Part shown: positions 23,111 through 33,900 of the stretch, piece by piece
How the letters are laid out: each line of letters opens with the position of its first letter
How positions within the stretch are numbered: the first letter of the stretch is position 1
Source: Rhizoclosmatium globosum
Taxonomy: Eukaryota; Chytridiomycota; Chytridiomycetes; Chytridiales; Chytriomycetaceae
Direction: 5' to 3'
Length of the DNA stretch: 64,000 nt
NCBI GenBank assembly: GCA_002104985.1
Contig: MCGO01000006.1
Coordinates: forward strand, 372,001 to 436,000
Translations under genes and position numbers: made by a program
Notes under the pieces: generated by a model
The model's database searches: none
The model's input: only the letters and a program-made list of their open reading frames with translations
What the model was told of the DNA's origin: nothing

Positions 23111-26100
23111 ATGAGCCATCCGTTCAGTACTGGCAGTCAAAGTCTCCCCGCCAGTCCATTCAAGTTTCATGCAGTAAATCGGAACCTCGCTGCAGAAGCG
23201 GCTGAACCTGACACCGTAAGAACTCTCTATATTATTTTGACAGCTTCCCTCAAAACCTACTCCTCAGGTCTCTGGATTCAACAAAAGCTTCGTCTCCAAC
23301 AACTCGGCAGCTGCATCTTTCTCTCAATCCGTGAAATCGGTTTCGATAACCTCAAACGACAGTCAATTGGGATTTTTGGTGGTGGATTGAAGGTTTTTGA
23401 ATGTTGAGGTGAAACCAAGTTTTAACCAAAAACAATTTACAGTTGCGAAGGGCATCTGGTTCATTGACGGAGTCGCGTTCGGAGACTGTGGAGGACGTGT
23501 TGAATGCCAGATTTGTAAGAATCCATCTCTGACAAACAATCTCTGACTGACTGACTGATGTATAACTTGTGGAAAAAAAGGCGCATAGCCCACACATTGG
23601 GCATATAGACATTCTGCGTAAAATTGAACTGGATTTTCAGGCGGATATGGTGGCATTTGAAAGTGTAAGGAATAGTGTTTGAATGCAGACGATTCGCTGA
23701 CAGTAACTTCCACTGCAGCTCATTCATACCCACTGTATCATCACGGATAAAATAGTAAGATCTATTATTAATTTTAACCAAAGAATTTAATCTTTCAAAA
23801 ACAGAGAAACTTGTTGGACTTAGTCGCATTCATGAACCAAACAGCTGCCGTGATATCCGAGAGTCATTCAAATGTTCGCAGCGATTGGCCTTGGAAGGTT
23901 GGGAACGTACTCTGGTCTACTCCTTTAATTCTAACCACCTCTTCTCCCAAAAGAACACAACCGCAAACTATACCCGATTTTTTGCGTTACTCGCGTCGGC
24001 AAATGAAGGCGATGAGTTGTTTTTCCAGTCGAATGATGTGACGTTGAAGTTGGAAGCTCGGGTAGTTCAGGTACCAGCTTGCCTGCTTTTTTAACTTGTG
24101 TACTGACCTAAGATACTCCTCAGAAACTCAACGACTATTTGTACAAAATTCTGGCTCGACCTATTTGGCTTCGATTCTTCTTGCAGGTGAGTATCTCCTT
24201 CTTCCTCGTGAATGCTAACCCTTACGAACGTAAATAGGTTGCGTCCAAAACTCTCACTTTCGAGTTTACGGAAAACTTTGAATTTGCGATGGTACCGTTT
24301 CTATCGTCCTTTCCATTCGAACTAGTTTGACCATCGAAAAAACCCAAACAGAACCAAATCCAAGCCCTCGTGACAACTGTCCTCCAACTTACAAACCTTC
24401 AAGACAGCGACGGGTTCAACGACATGGCGGCCCTTGAAAAACTCATGGATGCGTCATCCTGTCTTGCCGTCGACGGAAGTCTCGACACCAAAAAAGTAAT
24501 AATTTTTTCCTTAAAAAACATCATGCACCAATTTTTAATTCCCTCACTTTCGTTGGTCAACAGTCGAAACCATTCAATGCAACGTTATTCCTCAACGTTC
24601 CCAGTTACTCACTCAGACACAGATCAAGTCAGCCCATCCCGCTCCCACCGAAACTGATTGCTTCGTTTACTGTGACAGAGGTCGTGTGGGATGGGAGGAA
24701 GCGTGTGGCTGGGAAAGCAGGTCTTGGCGGATCCCTTCAAATCACGTGTACACAAGGGTTTGTAGTGATTGGGCGTGGGGATTCGTCGGGTGGGAGTGTG
24801 AAGATGGTTTATGTTCCTGTGGGATTGGAGAAAGTTTCAGCGGTGATGCAGGATCATTACGGTTTGTGGGTTATTGGTTGTTGGGGTGATACTGATTCAA
24901 AAAAAACAAAAACACAAGTGAATGGGATTGATAATGTGGTTGAAATCAATCTTGCGAATTCAACTTTCGTAGTGGTGCAAGTTCCCGAGAAGGAAGAGAG
25001 GCTCAAGTTGTGTCGATGTTTGAATTCAGTTTCAGGTGGAGTCTCTTACAGCTTATGAGTTTTCTTTAATACTAACATCACGGCAAGGTGCAAAGAAGCC
25101 AGTTCTGAGGAAAATTCAGCCAGATTTATGGCTTGTTGATAAACCCATCGTTGATGAATCGTCCATGACCTCCTTGAAACCGTCTTCAAGTTCTGTCTCA
25201 CTATCTACTGAATCTTCAACTTCAGAAATCAAACCACAAAGCACGCATTTCCAGTGTCTCTGCATTCCGTATCTTGCTAAAGACGGGGAATGGGAAAAAC
25301 TTGCGAAGTGTGACTTTTTGATTGTGACTGACGCAGATGGTGGGAAGCCCAGGATCGTTCTTGCAATCGAAGCTACGAAAATGCCTATTGCTTGTATCGA
25401 CGTGCTTGTGGAGTTGGAAGTGAAGCCTGCCGGTGAGAAAGAGATTTTGGTTACGATGCAGGTTTGTGCGGTTTTCATTTTTGTGGTTTTGGTTACTCAT
25501 TAAGATGTTTGGTAGAACTTGAGTCTCAAGACGTTCTGTCGATACATGATCCGTGTCAAAGACGCTCAAAAACTGGAGGAAGTCGTCTCCTCCATTCAAA
25601 AGATTAAGCAATCTCTCACGTCGATTCACTTGGAAACTGTCTCTCAGTTCTTGATCCGTGGCAATATCCCAGACTTTATTAAGGCGTGCACTTACTTGAC
25701 GCCATCACTCCCATTCTTCGTTACCTGTGTCGCAACTGTAAAAACAGGATCCGCAACATACCCTCTAGGACTTACGACACTTTCCCTAAAAACCCTCGAG
25801 TCGCCCATTGGAGACTTCAAGATTATGACAGTCACAGCGGGAGAAACAATTGTATTAGAAAGCATCATCACAACAGACATGCTCATCCAAGATTGCCGAA
25901 CCGTCACCTCCGCACTCATCAAGATCCTGTTTGCTTCAAAGCCAGGAGTCGAGTATCATCTTGAGCTTGTTTCAAGTGTCGACGCAAAGAGCCTGTGGAT
26001 CTCGTTGTCTCGCAGGTTGTTGTTTCGTACCTTGTCAAGAACGTGATGCCGTATGAGAGAGTGTTTCAAGGGGATGGTAAGGGTGAGAGTGGGATTGTTC

Positions 26101-26742
26101 GGTCTGCTTCGTGTTTGTTGGGGAGACTGGGATGAGGGCTGAGTCCCCTACTAGAATGTTTTCGAGGTTTCATAGTGCGAGGAACTTGGGTGGTGGTGGC
26201 GGGTTTCATGGAAAGAGGGTGATGGGAGGTGGGAATGCTGGTTCGACTTCAACAGCGGGAAAGGTTGGGGGTTGGGTTGCGGCACAGGTTCGGTTCTTCA
26301 ATGGACTTGCGCAGAGGGGAGCGGGGAGTTCAAGTGACTCAAAAGTTACTTTGAGGCAAATGTGACGGCTCCTGTTATGATGCGGAGTAAGGCTGTAGAT
26401 ATGCGAAACGTAGCTCCTGTGGAGAAAACTTTGGGTGGACAAGTTGTCGATGATATTGACGAAGACGTGAAGAAGTGGATCAAATACTTTACATGCCATA
26501 CCTTGACTGGTAGCTTGGATATTGTGTTTCCTCCAAAGAACTGTCCCGTGGAATTGTTGAAATGCTGGATTTTTATTCCTAGAGCCGGTAAACTTATTTT
26601 AGCATCACACCAGCATTTGACGAGGTATATCTTTGATTCTATTGATGAATATGTCTAACACTTCACCCAGCGCCTGTTCAGAATTGCAACGAAGCTCCTC
26701 GAACCTTCGCAAGCTCCTCCTGGCATCTTGGCAGTTTTTTAA
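23111..26742 (+). CDS. Large protein of unknown function with PH-like beta-rich segments
   Basis: Multi-exon gene (start MSHPFSTGSQSLPASPFK), about 900-1,000 residues. I do not recognise the family. A Ser-rich N-terminus precedes a helical part (LALEGWERTLVYSF, FFALLASANEGDELFF, LNDYLYKILARPIWLRFFLQ). Several beta-rich stretches follow that look PH-like or lipid-binding-like (GSLQITCTQGFVVIGRGD... VEINLANSTFVVVQVPEKEERLKLCR; and again FLIVTDADGGKPRIVLAIEA... YMIRVKDAQKLEEVVSSI). There is then a Gly-rich linker and a C-terminal block (DDIDEDVKKWIKYFTCHTLTGS). At least three one-base frame breaks (near 26005, 26135 and 26355) interrupt the last third. Either the assembly is poor here or the gene is decaying. 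It converges on ILV1. Confidence 0.5.
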
Positions 26743-26781
26743 ATGTCCGCATACGTAGATAATTGAGGCTTTATTGGGAAT

Positions 26782-28619
26782 TTACTTCATAAACTGGTTA
26801 TAAACCGGATTCTCTGTTTCATCTTCGAAAGAATATCCAAGCTTTTCCAAAAACGCCTTAAAATCATTTCTTTCAGCTGCTGGAACTTGAAGTCCGGCAA
26901 GAACTCGAGCAATATCAGCACCATGATTTCTGTAATGAAACAACGACACATTCCACTTTCCTTCCAAATGGTAAAGGAATCTCTTGAGTGCACCTGGTCG
27001 CTCAGGAAACTGAAAGCGATACAACACTTCGTCTTTCACAGTGGCAGAGCGCCCGCCCGCCAGATATCGAAGATGAGTTTTAGCCATTTCGTTATTGGTC
27101 ACGTCAAGTCCGTCCATTCCTTTGTCTCTGATTTTTTCCAAAACATCTTCAGCGTCTGAAGCTGCATTCGACGTTTCAAGTGCGACAAAGACTCTTGCAA
27201 CATCAGGATCGCTATATCTGTAACAGAATTCTGTGACTGGCTTCGGATCGATTGCATGGTACAAATCCAAGAAACTTGAAAGTTCAACCATTAGTACGGA
27301 AAGCGATTGTTTCAAGTTACCTTCCAGGTCGTTCAGGAATCTTGATTGAGAGCATAATTTCTTTGCCGTCACCGAGCCTCGAGCGCTCTGCGACGAATCG
27401 GAGTCTGTCAAAATTCATGTTCGCGCCCGAAACAACAGCTACAAAGACAGCATCTTTGAAGTTTGAGTTTTGGGCCAGGAACTTTTTAACTCCTGCAACA
27501 GCCAAAGCACCTGCAGGTTCGATAATCGATCTAGTGTCGTCAAATGTATCTTTAATAGCGGCGCAGACTTCGTCGGTGGAGACCAAAACAAAGTCGTCCA
27601 CGAACGAGCGACAGAGACGAAAGTTTTCGGATCCACACAGACGTACACTGGTTCCATCCGCAAATAGTCCCGCCTATCGACGATAATTAATTAATAAATG
27701 TGTTCATTTCATTTAATTACCATTGGTATTTCGACAGGTTGACCTTTGATCAAACTTTGATACATTCCATCAGAGTCAGCAGCATTGACTCCAATAATTT
27801 TAACATCAGGCCGAATTCTCTTGACAAACGTGGCAATACCAGCGAGCATGCCACCGCCACCACAACACACAAAGATGCATCAAGCCGGTCTTGCTGAAGT
27901 TGGCGAAGAATTTCGACTCCGATCGTTCCTTGACCCGCAATGACATATGGATCATCAAATGGCGGAATGTAAATCAAATTCTTCTCGTCTTTCAATCGAG
28001 CACATTCCTTTTTGGCTTCGTCAAAGTCTGATCCGTGAAGAACAACTTCGGCACCAAGTCTTCTTACACTCTCGACTTTGATTTCTGGTGCGTGTTTGGG
28101 CATTACGATGGTTGCTTTGATTCCCAACTTCTTTGCAGCGAGTGCGACACCTTGTGCACTAAAGTATGTGATGGTGAGGAACAAAAAATGCTGGGTGATT
28201 TAACTCAACTGGTTCCCAGCTGAAGCGCAAATGACACCAGTTTGTTTTTCTTCGTGAGTCAAATTATAGATTCGGTTGTATGCTCCTCGAATCTTGAACG
28301 AAAATATGGGTTGCATATCTTCCCGTTTGAGATAGATTTTGTTCTTTACTTTTGTTGACAGTTTTGTTGCCAAATGAAGTGGAGTTTCCGAAGCAACATC
28401 GTACACTCGCGCGTTCAATATTAGTTGTAAGCTGGATGGTGTCTTGGTTATGAGCAAAACTCCGATTTGTTGCACTTACTAGTCAATGTCGGGTTCTTGA
28501 CGTGGAACAAGAGGTTTCGGGGGTGGAATAGATGGGACAGGCCAGTCAAATAGTTCGGGCTGAGAATTGATACGAGCTGGTTTTGCAAGAACAGTCGCAA
28601 CCGAAACTCGAGCGGTCAT
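26782..28619 (-). CDS. ILV1: Threonine dehydratase (deaminase), isoleucine biosynthesis
   Basis: PLP enzyme making 2-oxobutanoate from threonine, the first step of isoleucine synthesis, normally mitochondrial. The start [16 protein letters not shown] looks like a short basic presequence. After an intron: [37 protein letters not shown] (PLP Lys in SFKIRGAYN), ICASAGN, then [40 protein letters not shown] and a [10 protein letters not shown] phosphate-binding loop. C-terminal regulatory domains (IPERPGR, and [16 protein letters not shown]... [14 protein letters not shown]) are the ACT-like allosteric modules. Near 27878 one base seems missing between LDA and IFVCCGGGG. Other joints are ordinary introns. 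Length about 560 residues is normal. Confidence 0.9.
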
Positions 28620-29135
28620 TGTTAAGAATCAGTCTTCTTCTTTATTTCAAAAGTCGCTTCAAACTGAAAGAAAAGGGAAGACAATGGAGTTTTTCCGAAA
28701 ATCTGAAAACAAAGATAATTCCTACATCGACGAGGGATATCACTACGATAATGCGTAAATATTACTTTCCAGGTCAAATTGCTTTCCCACTCAAGCGATT
28801 TGGGTAGTGCCACCCAATGGCAAGATGATTAAAATGCCACAAATTGTAAAATTTTGGCACTTACCTCCCAAATCAACTTCTCCTTCCCTTGCCGCCAGAG
28901 GCGGATCCTGAGTAGAGGCAGGAGAATGGTGTTGCAGATGAAACATAGTTTGATCTAAACAGGTTGCCTCCAAGCAAAAAGCTGTGCCGCGAACAAAGCG
29001 TTTCGGGCTGACCATCCTCAAATTGGAAAATTAGTCGACCCTCGGAAAGACTCGGGCTTGGAGAGCCACCTGTAAGATACAAATAGGGGAGGCCCATTTT
29101 CGTTACCCTTCCATCAATCAGAAAACCAAATCAAC
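28620..29135. promoter_or_regulatory. Shared upstream region of ILV1 and the UNC93-like gene
   Basis: Divergent 516-bp spacer, with no coding exon that I can support. It contains a CCAAT box (around 28813) and several TGCCA/TGGCA hexamer-like elements within 28805-28862. The strongly codon-biased, presumably abundant UNC93-like transcript starts at the right edge. Individual binding sites cannot be assigned. Confidence 0.35.
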
Positions 29136-30527
29136 ATGGGCTTCTTCGACACTCTCAACCAGGCTCGTACCCAGGTCTACGTCATCTCCTTCGTGTGCTT
29201 CTTGTGCCCAGGAATGTTCAACGCCTTGAACTCCCTTCCAACTGCCGGTCCATCCGCTCAGGAAGTTAAGGACAAGCAGAACGCTGCCTTGTACCTCTGT
29301 TTCGCCATCATGGGTCTCCTTGCTGGTGGTCTTAACAACATCCTCGGACCACGCATCCTCGCCGCAATTGGTGGCACAGGATATGCTATCTACGCTGCCG
29401 CTCAGTACAACATTTTCAAGGTTCAGGGTGGTGATGACTCTGCTCCAATCCCAGACTCTGCCAACACCTTCTCCATTTTCTCTGGTGCCTACATCGGTCT
29501 CTGTGCCGGTATGCTCTGGGCTGCCCAGGGTCAGATTTGTTTGACTTACCCAACTGAGTCTCAGAAGGGTACTTTCTTCGCTACTTTCTGGGTCATTTTC
29601 AACTTGGGTGCCGTACTTGGTAACACCATCTCCACTGCTCTTTCCTGGGGTGCCGGTTCCTCCGGAGTTGCCATGAACGACGCCATGTACTTGATCTTCA
29701 TTATCCTCATGGCCGGTGGATCCATCGTTGCCTTCCTTATCCAGCCACCAGGTACCATCATCCGTGAGGACCAAACCCAGGTCGAGACCCCACCAACCAA
29801 CGTTCTCCGTGAGTTCGTCGAAGTCCTCAAGCTCTTCACCAACCCAGCCATGTTGACCATCTTGATCCCATGTATGTCCTCCAACTGGTTCTACACCTAC
29901 CAGTTCGGTCCATTCGGTGACAACTTCTCTGGACGTTCCAACGGTCTCAAGGCTATTTTCTACTGGTTGTCTCAGGCTGCTGGTGCCTGGGTTCTTGGAA
30001 ACATGTTCTTGGACAACACCAAGTACTCTCGTACCACTCGTGCCTGGACCGGTTGTTACATCATGGCTGGTACCACCCTCGCTTTCTTCGGTGGAGGTGC
30101 TGCCTTCCAGTACGCTTCCGTCAGCAACGGATGGACTGACAAGGGTAACCACTTCGATGCTGGAGACAACTTCGGTTCCTTCTTCGGCCCATTCCTCTTG
30201 TACGTCTGTTACGGTCTCTACGATGCCTTCTTCCAGGTCTACACTAACTACCTCATCGGTGCCATCTCCAACGACTCCGAGACTCTCTCCCGTTACGCTG
30301 GTTTCTACAAGGGTACTCAGTCTGGTGCTGGTGGTATCTCTTGGGCCTTGAACGGTTTCGTCTTCACCGCCTCGAAGGGTAACGCCCTTACCCCAACCAC
30401 TCAGTTCTGGGTCATGGTTGTTCCATGTGTTATTTCCGTCTTCTTCTTCGCCATCTTCTGTAAGGTCTTCGTTAAGGACACTACTGAGGAGCACGCTGAG
30501 CAGGGATCCTCCATCAAGGCCCACTAA
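29136..30527 (+). CDS. UNC93-like major-facilitator membrane carrier
   Basis: Intronless gene for a ~463-residue polytopic protein of the fungal UNC93-like/DUF895 branch of the MFS. About eleven hydrophobic helices are visible. Landmarks: an N-terminal FLCPGMFNALNSL, LNNILGPR, GMLWAAQGQICLTYPTESQKGTFFATFW (family hallmark loop), a central FTNPAMLTILIPCMSSNWFYTYQF, and a late FYKGTQSGAGGISWALNG. The C-terminal tail is acidic (TTEEHAEQGSS). Substrate is unknown in fungi; some animal UNC93 proteins act in ion-channel regulation or receptor trafficking. Codon use is extremely biased to a few codons (ATC, ACC, AAC, AAG, GGT, TCC), unlike neighbours, which suggests very high expression. That bias also produces a false 468-codon open frame on the opposite strand. 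Confidence 0.9.
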   Translation: MGFFDTLNQARTQVYVISFVCFLCPGMFNALNSLPTAGPSAQEVKDKQNAALYLCFAIMGLLAGGLNNILGPRILAAIGGTGYAIYAAAQYNIFKVQGGDDSAPIPDSANTFSIFSGAYIGLCAGMLWAAQGQICLTYPTESQKGTFFATFWVIFNLGAVLGNTISTALSWGAGSSGVAMNDAMYLIFIILMAGGSIVAFLIQPPGTIIREDQTQVETPPTNVLREFVEVLKLFTNPAMLTILIPCMSSNWFYTYQFGPFGDNFSGRSNGLKAIFYWLSQAAGAWVLGNMFLDNTKYSRTTRAWTGCYIMAGTTLAFFGGGAAFQYASVSNGWTDKGNHFDAGDNFGSFFGPFLLYVCYGLYDAFFQVYTNYLIGAISNDSETLSRYAGFYKGTQSGAGGISWALNGFVFTASKGNALTPTTQFWVMVVPCVISVFFFAIFCKVFVKDTTEEHAEQGSSIKAH

Positions 30528-30922
30528 GCTGTCTTTGAAATATCTACTTTGTGAATACTATGCTTAAATAAATAGAAGATCTTTATCTATACATTTTTTT
30601 GGTTTATTGTTCTACTGCAAGTTGTTACTTCCTTGGGCAGATTTCTGTTTGTGACTGATAGCGTGTGAGGCCAAATATTGAGGTTGAGCTAACAGGGTAT
30701 CGGTGCAAGAGAATGGCGGACTCGTTCAATGTGAATTCGCTTGTGTGTCAATCTGTTTGGAGGCTTTGCGCACTAACACGATTATCAACGAGTACAATGT
30801 TTGATACCATTATGATTGAAAAATAAATTGAAAGGAAAGAAGAAATAGAAAGTATTTGGTGTCTGCCTGTGGTTGTTCACACAGACACATTAAGAAAAGA
30901 TTGCCAAACCCCTCCACCACTA
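30528..30922. other. Intergenic region before the coiled-coil gene
   Basis: 395 bp holding the 3' UTR of the UNC93-like gene and the 5' region of the coiled-coil gene. No exon, tRNA or repeat is seen. Confidence 0.5.
30567..30572 (+). terminator. Polyadenylation signal AATAAA
   Basis: AATAAA 40 bp after the UNC93-like stop codon, in an A/T-rich stretch followed by a T-run. The position and sequence fit a eukaryotic 3'-end signal. Confidence 0.5.
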
Positions 30923-33900
30923 ATGCAGCGGCAGAGTAGGACCGCCACCCACCACCCACCTCAGCTAACGACCAAACCAATCAAACAGACAGCGGAAACG
31001 GCCGCCGTCCGCCGCCAGGAAACGGAGGCAACGGAGGCAACGGATCGCGAAGCAACGGCGGCCCTGGAAGAAGCGACAACCGCGACAGGGAAAACAGACC
31101 ACCGCGCTTCAACAACAACAACAGCAGCAGCAACGGCGCAAACAGCTCGGGCCTTCCCCGGGATGGATCCCAGAGAGACCCGCGGGACCCACGAGACCAG
31201 CGTGAACAAAGGGAGCCCAACAGCGGCAGCCAGAGTGGCAGAGAGCGGTATAATGGACCAAGAACTGAGCAGCGAACAAGGATGAGTGCCTTACTGGATG
31301 GGGGCGACCAGCCTCAACAACCTGTCAAGGACGAACGCCGACGCCCGCCTCCTCGTAACAACAGGCGTGGCGGAGATGACCTGCCTCATAAAGATCGCTC
31401 GGAGAATCTTTCATCTATTGGACGAACAGGTGTCGACGATGGTGGGGTGAAGCGGAATGGCTCTCAAACCCGTCGTGACGATGGAGATCAACGAGATCCA
31501 CTTGCATCAGCTCCAGCTTCAGTCACTAGAAACAACTCTGGACGAGATAGACCTCCTCGTGGAGAAAGTAATGGAAACAATAGGATGTCGTTGTTGGGAA
31601 GAGACAATCCTCAAAGGGCTGCAAGTCCCTTGTTCCCAGGGGAGGACCTGATAATGAACTCACTGCTGGCGATAGTTCAGATAATGGTCCATCTTCTTTT
31701 CGAAATCCTGGTGGGGCTGGCCCCATGAGAAGGTGAACTAGTAATTGACCTCAGATCACATCAATTTACACTCTTTATCAGTCAACGGGCGTCTCTACTA
31801 GGCCCATCTAATCAAACTCCGCTGGAGCAACCGCAATCGGAAAAACGACGACCTCGTCCTCCTCGCATCACTCAACAACAGCCTCCACTCCCCAAACCTG
31901 ACGAAACCGAAGACGATTTAACTCCAATCAACAAATCACCAAACTCTGGAAGTGGAAATCGACGCCCGCCTCCAAACAGGCCTCCAGTTCCTCCTCAATC
32001 TACCGTCCAATTTGCGAACGCCATAGATTGGGATGACGACACAGACGACGAAGGAGACACATTTCGATTGGGAAAAGGAGCTGCCATCAAAAATATTCGG
32101 TCTAGCCATGCTGCTGTCGCTGCACATCAGAATCAAGACGAGAGATCTGAATCTCCAACCCGTGCCGCAGGACGATCGCTGAAACAGAAGACTCAATCAG
32201 TATTGAAAGTGAATCATCCACCACAATCTATTGGATTGGATGGCAGGCCATTGGCGGATGCAGATGATGACGACGATGATGCAGCAACAGAAGAAATGGA
32301 TGATATGGTTTGTGTTTTGGTCATTTCCTTGATTGCAACACTAACAAAGTTCATCAGGACTACATTGACAGCCTTGGCAAAATGGCGATGGTACCTCCCA
32401 GAGCTTTCAAGCCACCCAACTCATCAGCCTCATCCGTCAACAATGTCCCAATAACACCCACAACTGGTCCTGAAATCCCTGCCGACGTCGCCGCCGAACT
32501 GGAAGCCCTTCAATTGGCATTAGCGAAAGAAAAGGCCGAGTCAGAGCGTCTCCGTCAAATCATGTCCTTAAATAATGGCGAACTTGGACCCATCCTGGAT
32601 CTCCTGACTCAAAAAGAATCTCAGCTGGAAATCCTCAAGGAAGCCGTCTTGACAGCCAAAGTTGCTGTGGATGAAACTCGCGCCGAGCGAGATGATGCGT
32701 TAGATACCGTTGCTCTTGTCAAGAGCCAAATGAGGGACGCGGTCGAAGCTATGGAAGCTGACTTAGATCTTGTTTTGAAGGACAAAGAGGCTCTGGAAAA
32801 GGGTTTGCAGGAAAGTCGGGAAGCTACAGCCAAGATCGAGAAAGAGCTTCAGCTCCGTGTCCAGGAACGTGATGACGCCGAAATGGAGCTGGATACTATC
32901 ATGGAGGAGCGTAATAAGAGTTTGAAAGAACTTGATGACAAGACTCGAGGCCTTTCTCAAGCCGAGAACTCAATATCCCGTCTTCAAAAAGAGATTGAGA
33001 TGCTCAAGTTGCGTGAAGTAGAGAGTTCGCGACGACTTATGGACGCCGAAAGTCGATTACAAACTGCCGAAATTGCACTTGAAAAGGCCGAAATGGATGC
33101 CAGTTTTGCTGTCAACGAAGTGCGAAGTAAAGGCGAAGTGGCGACCGAGATTGAACAACGTCTGAAGGTCGCCATGACTGACTTGCATTTTGCCAAATCT
33201 AAAGAAAATGAACTGGAGCGTGCAGTGCGGGACGCTGAAATGAGGCTCAAGTTTGCGGAGGAAGCTTTGATGGAATCCGAAATGGCTTGCGAGAACGCAT
33301 TCATTGAAATCAATGGCATGAAAAACAACGCCGCTGGTGCAGACAAGGCGCTGAGATCTGAAATTACTGCTCTTCAAAACGAACTCGACAATGTGATGCG
33401 AACGCTTGTGACAAAGAACGGAGAAGTTGAAGAAGCACATGATACAATTGGTGATTTGGATATTCGGGTAAATGAATTAGAAGCGGACCTTGCAGATGCT
33501 CGAACGGCTTTGGAGAATAACTCCAAAACGGTTGAGATTGTTACCCAAGATGTTATCAAAGCCAGAAACGAAAGCAATTTGTTGAAGCAGCAAATCGAGT
33601 CTCTCAAAAAGACTCACGACGCAGAGTTGAGACGTGTTTTTGAGCAAAAGGCTGGTGATCAAAAGGGTATGGAATCTTTGTTGGCTGTAAGTTATACATA
33701 TTCCACCACGAAATATTTCGTACTCACTTTTGACTCAGGAACGAGCTGAACACACTAAACGAGTCGCTGACCTCGAAGCCATTCTTGCTGAAGTTGAAAA
33801 CGAACGTGATGATTTGCTGGGTCGTTGTGAGGAGATGGAGCGCGACTTGGACGAAATTATGCGTGAAAATGCGGAAAAGGTGGAAGCCCTTGAAGCCACT

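Noticed and set aside
29118..30524. 468-codon open frame on the minus strand
   Set aside because: Exact antisense shadow of the UNC93-like gene, caused by its extreme codon bias. Composition (Thr/Glu/Gly/Val repeats) has no domain.
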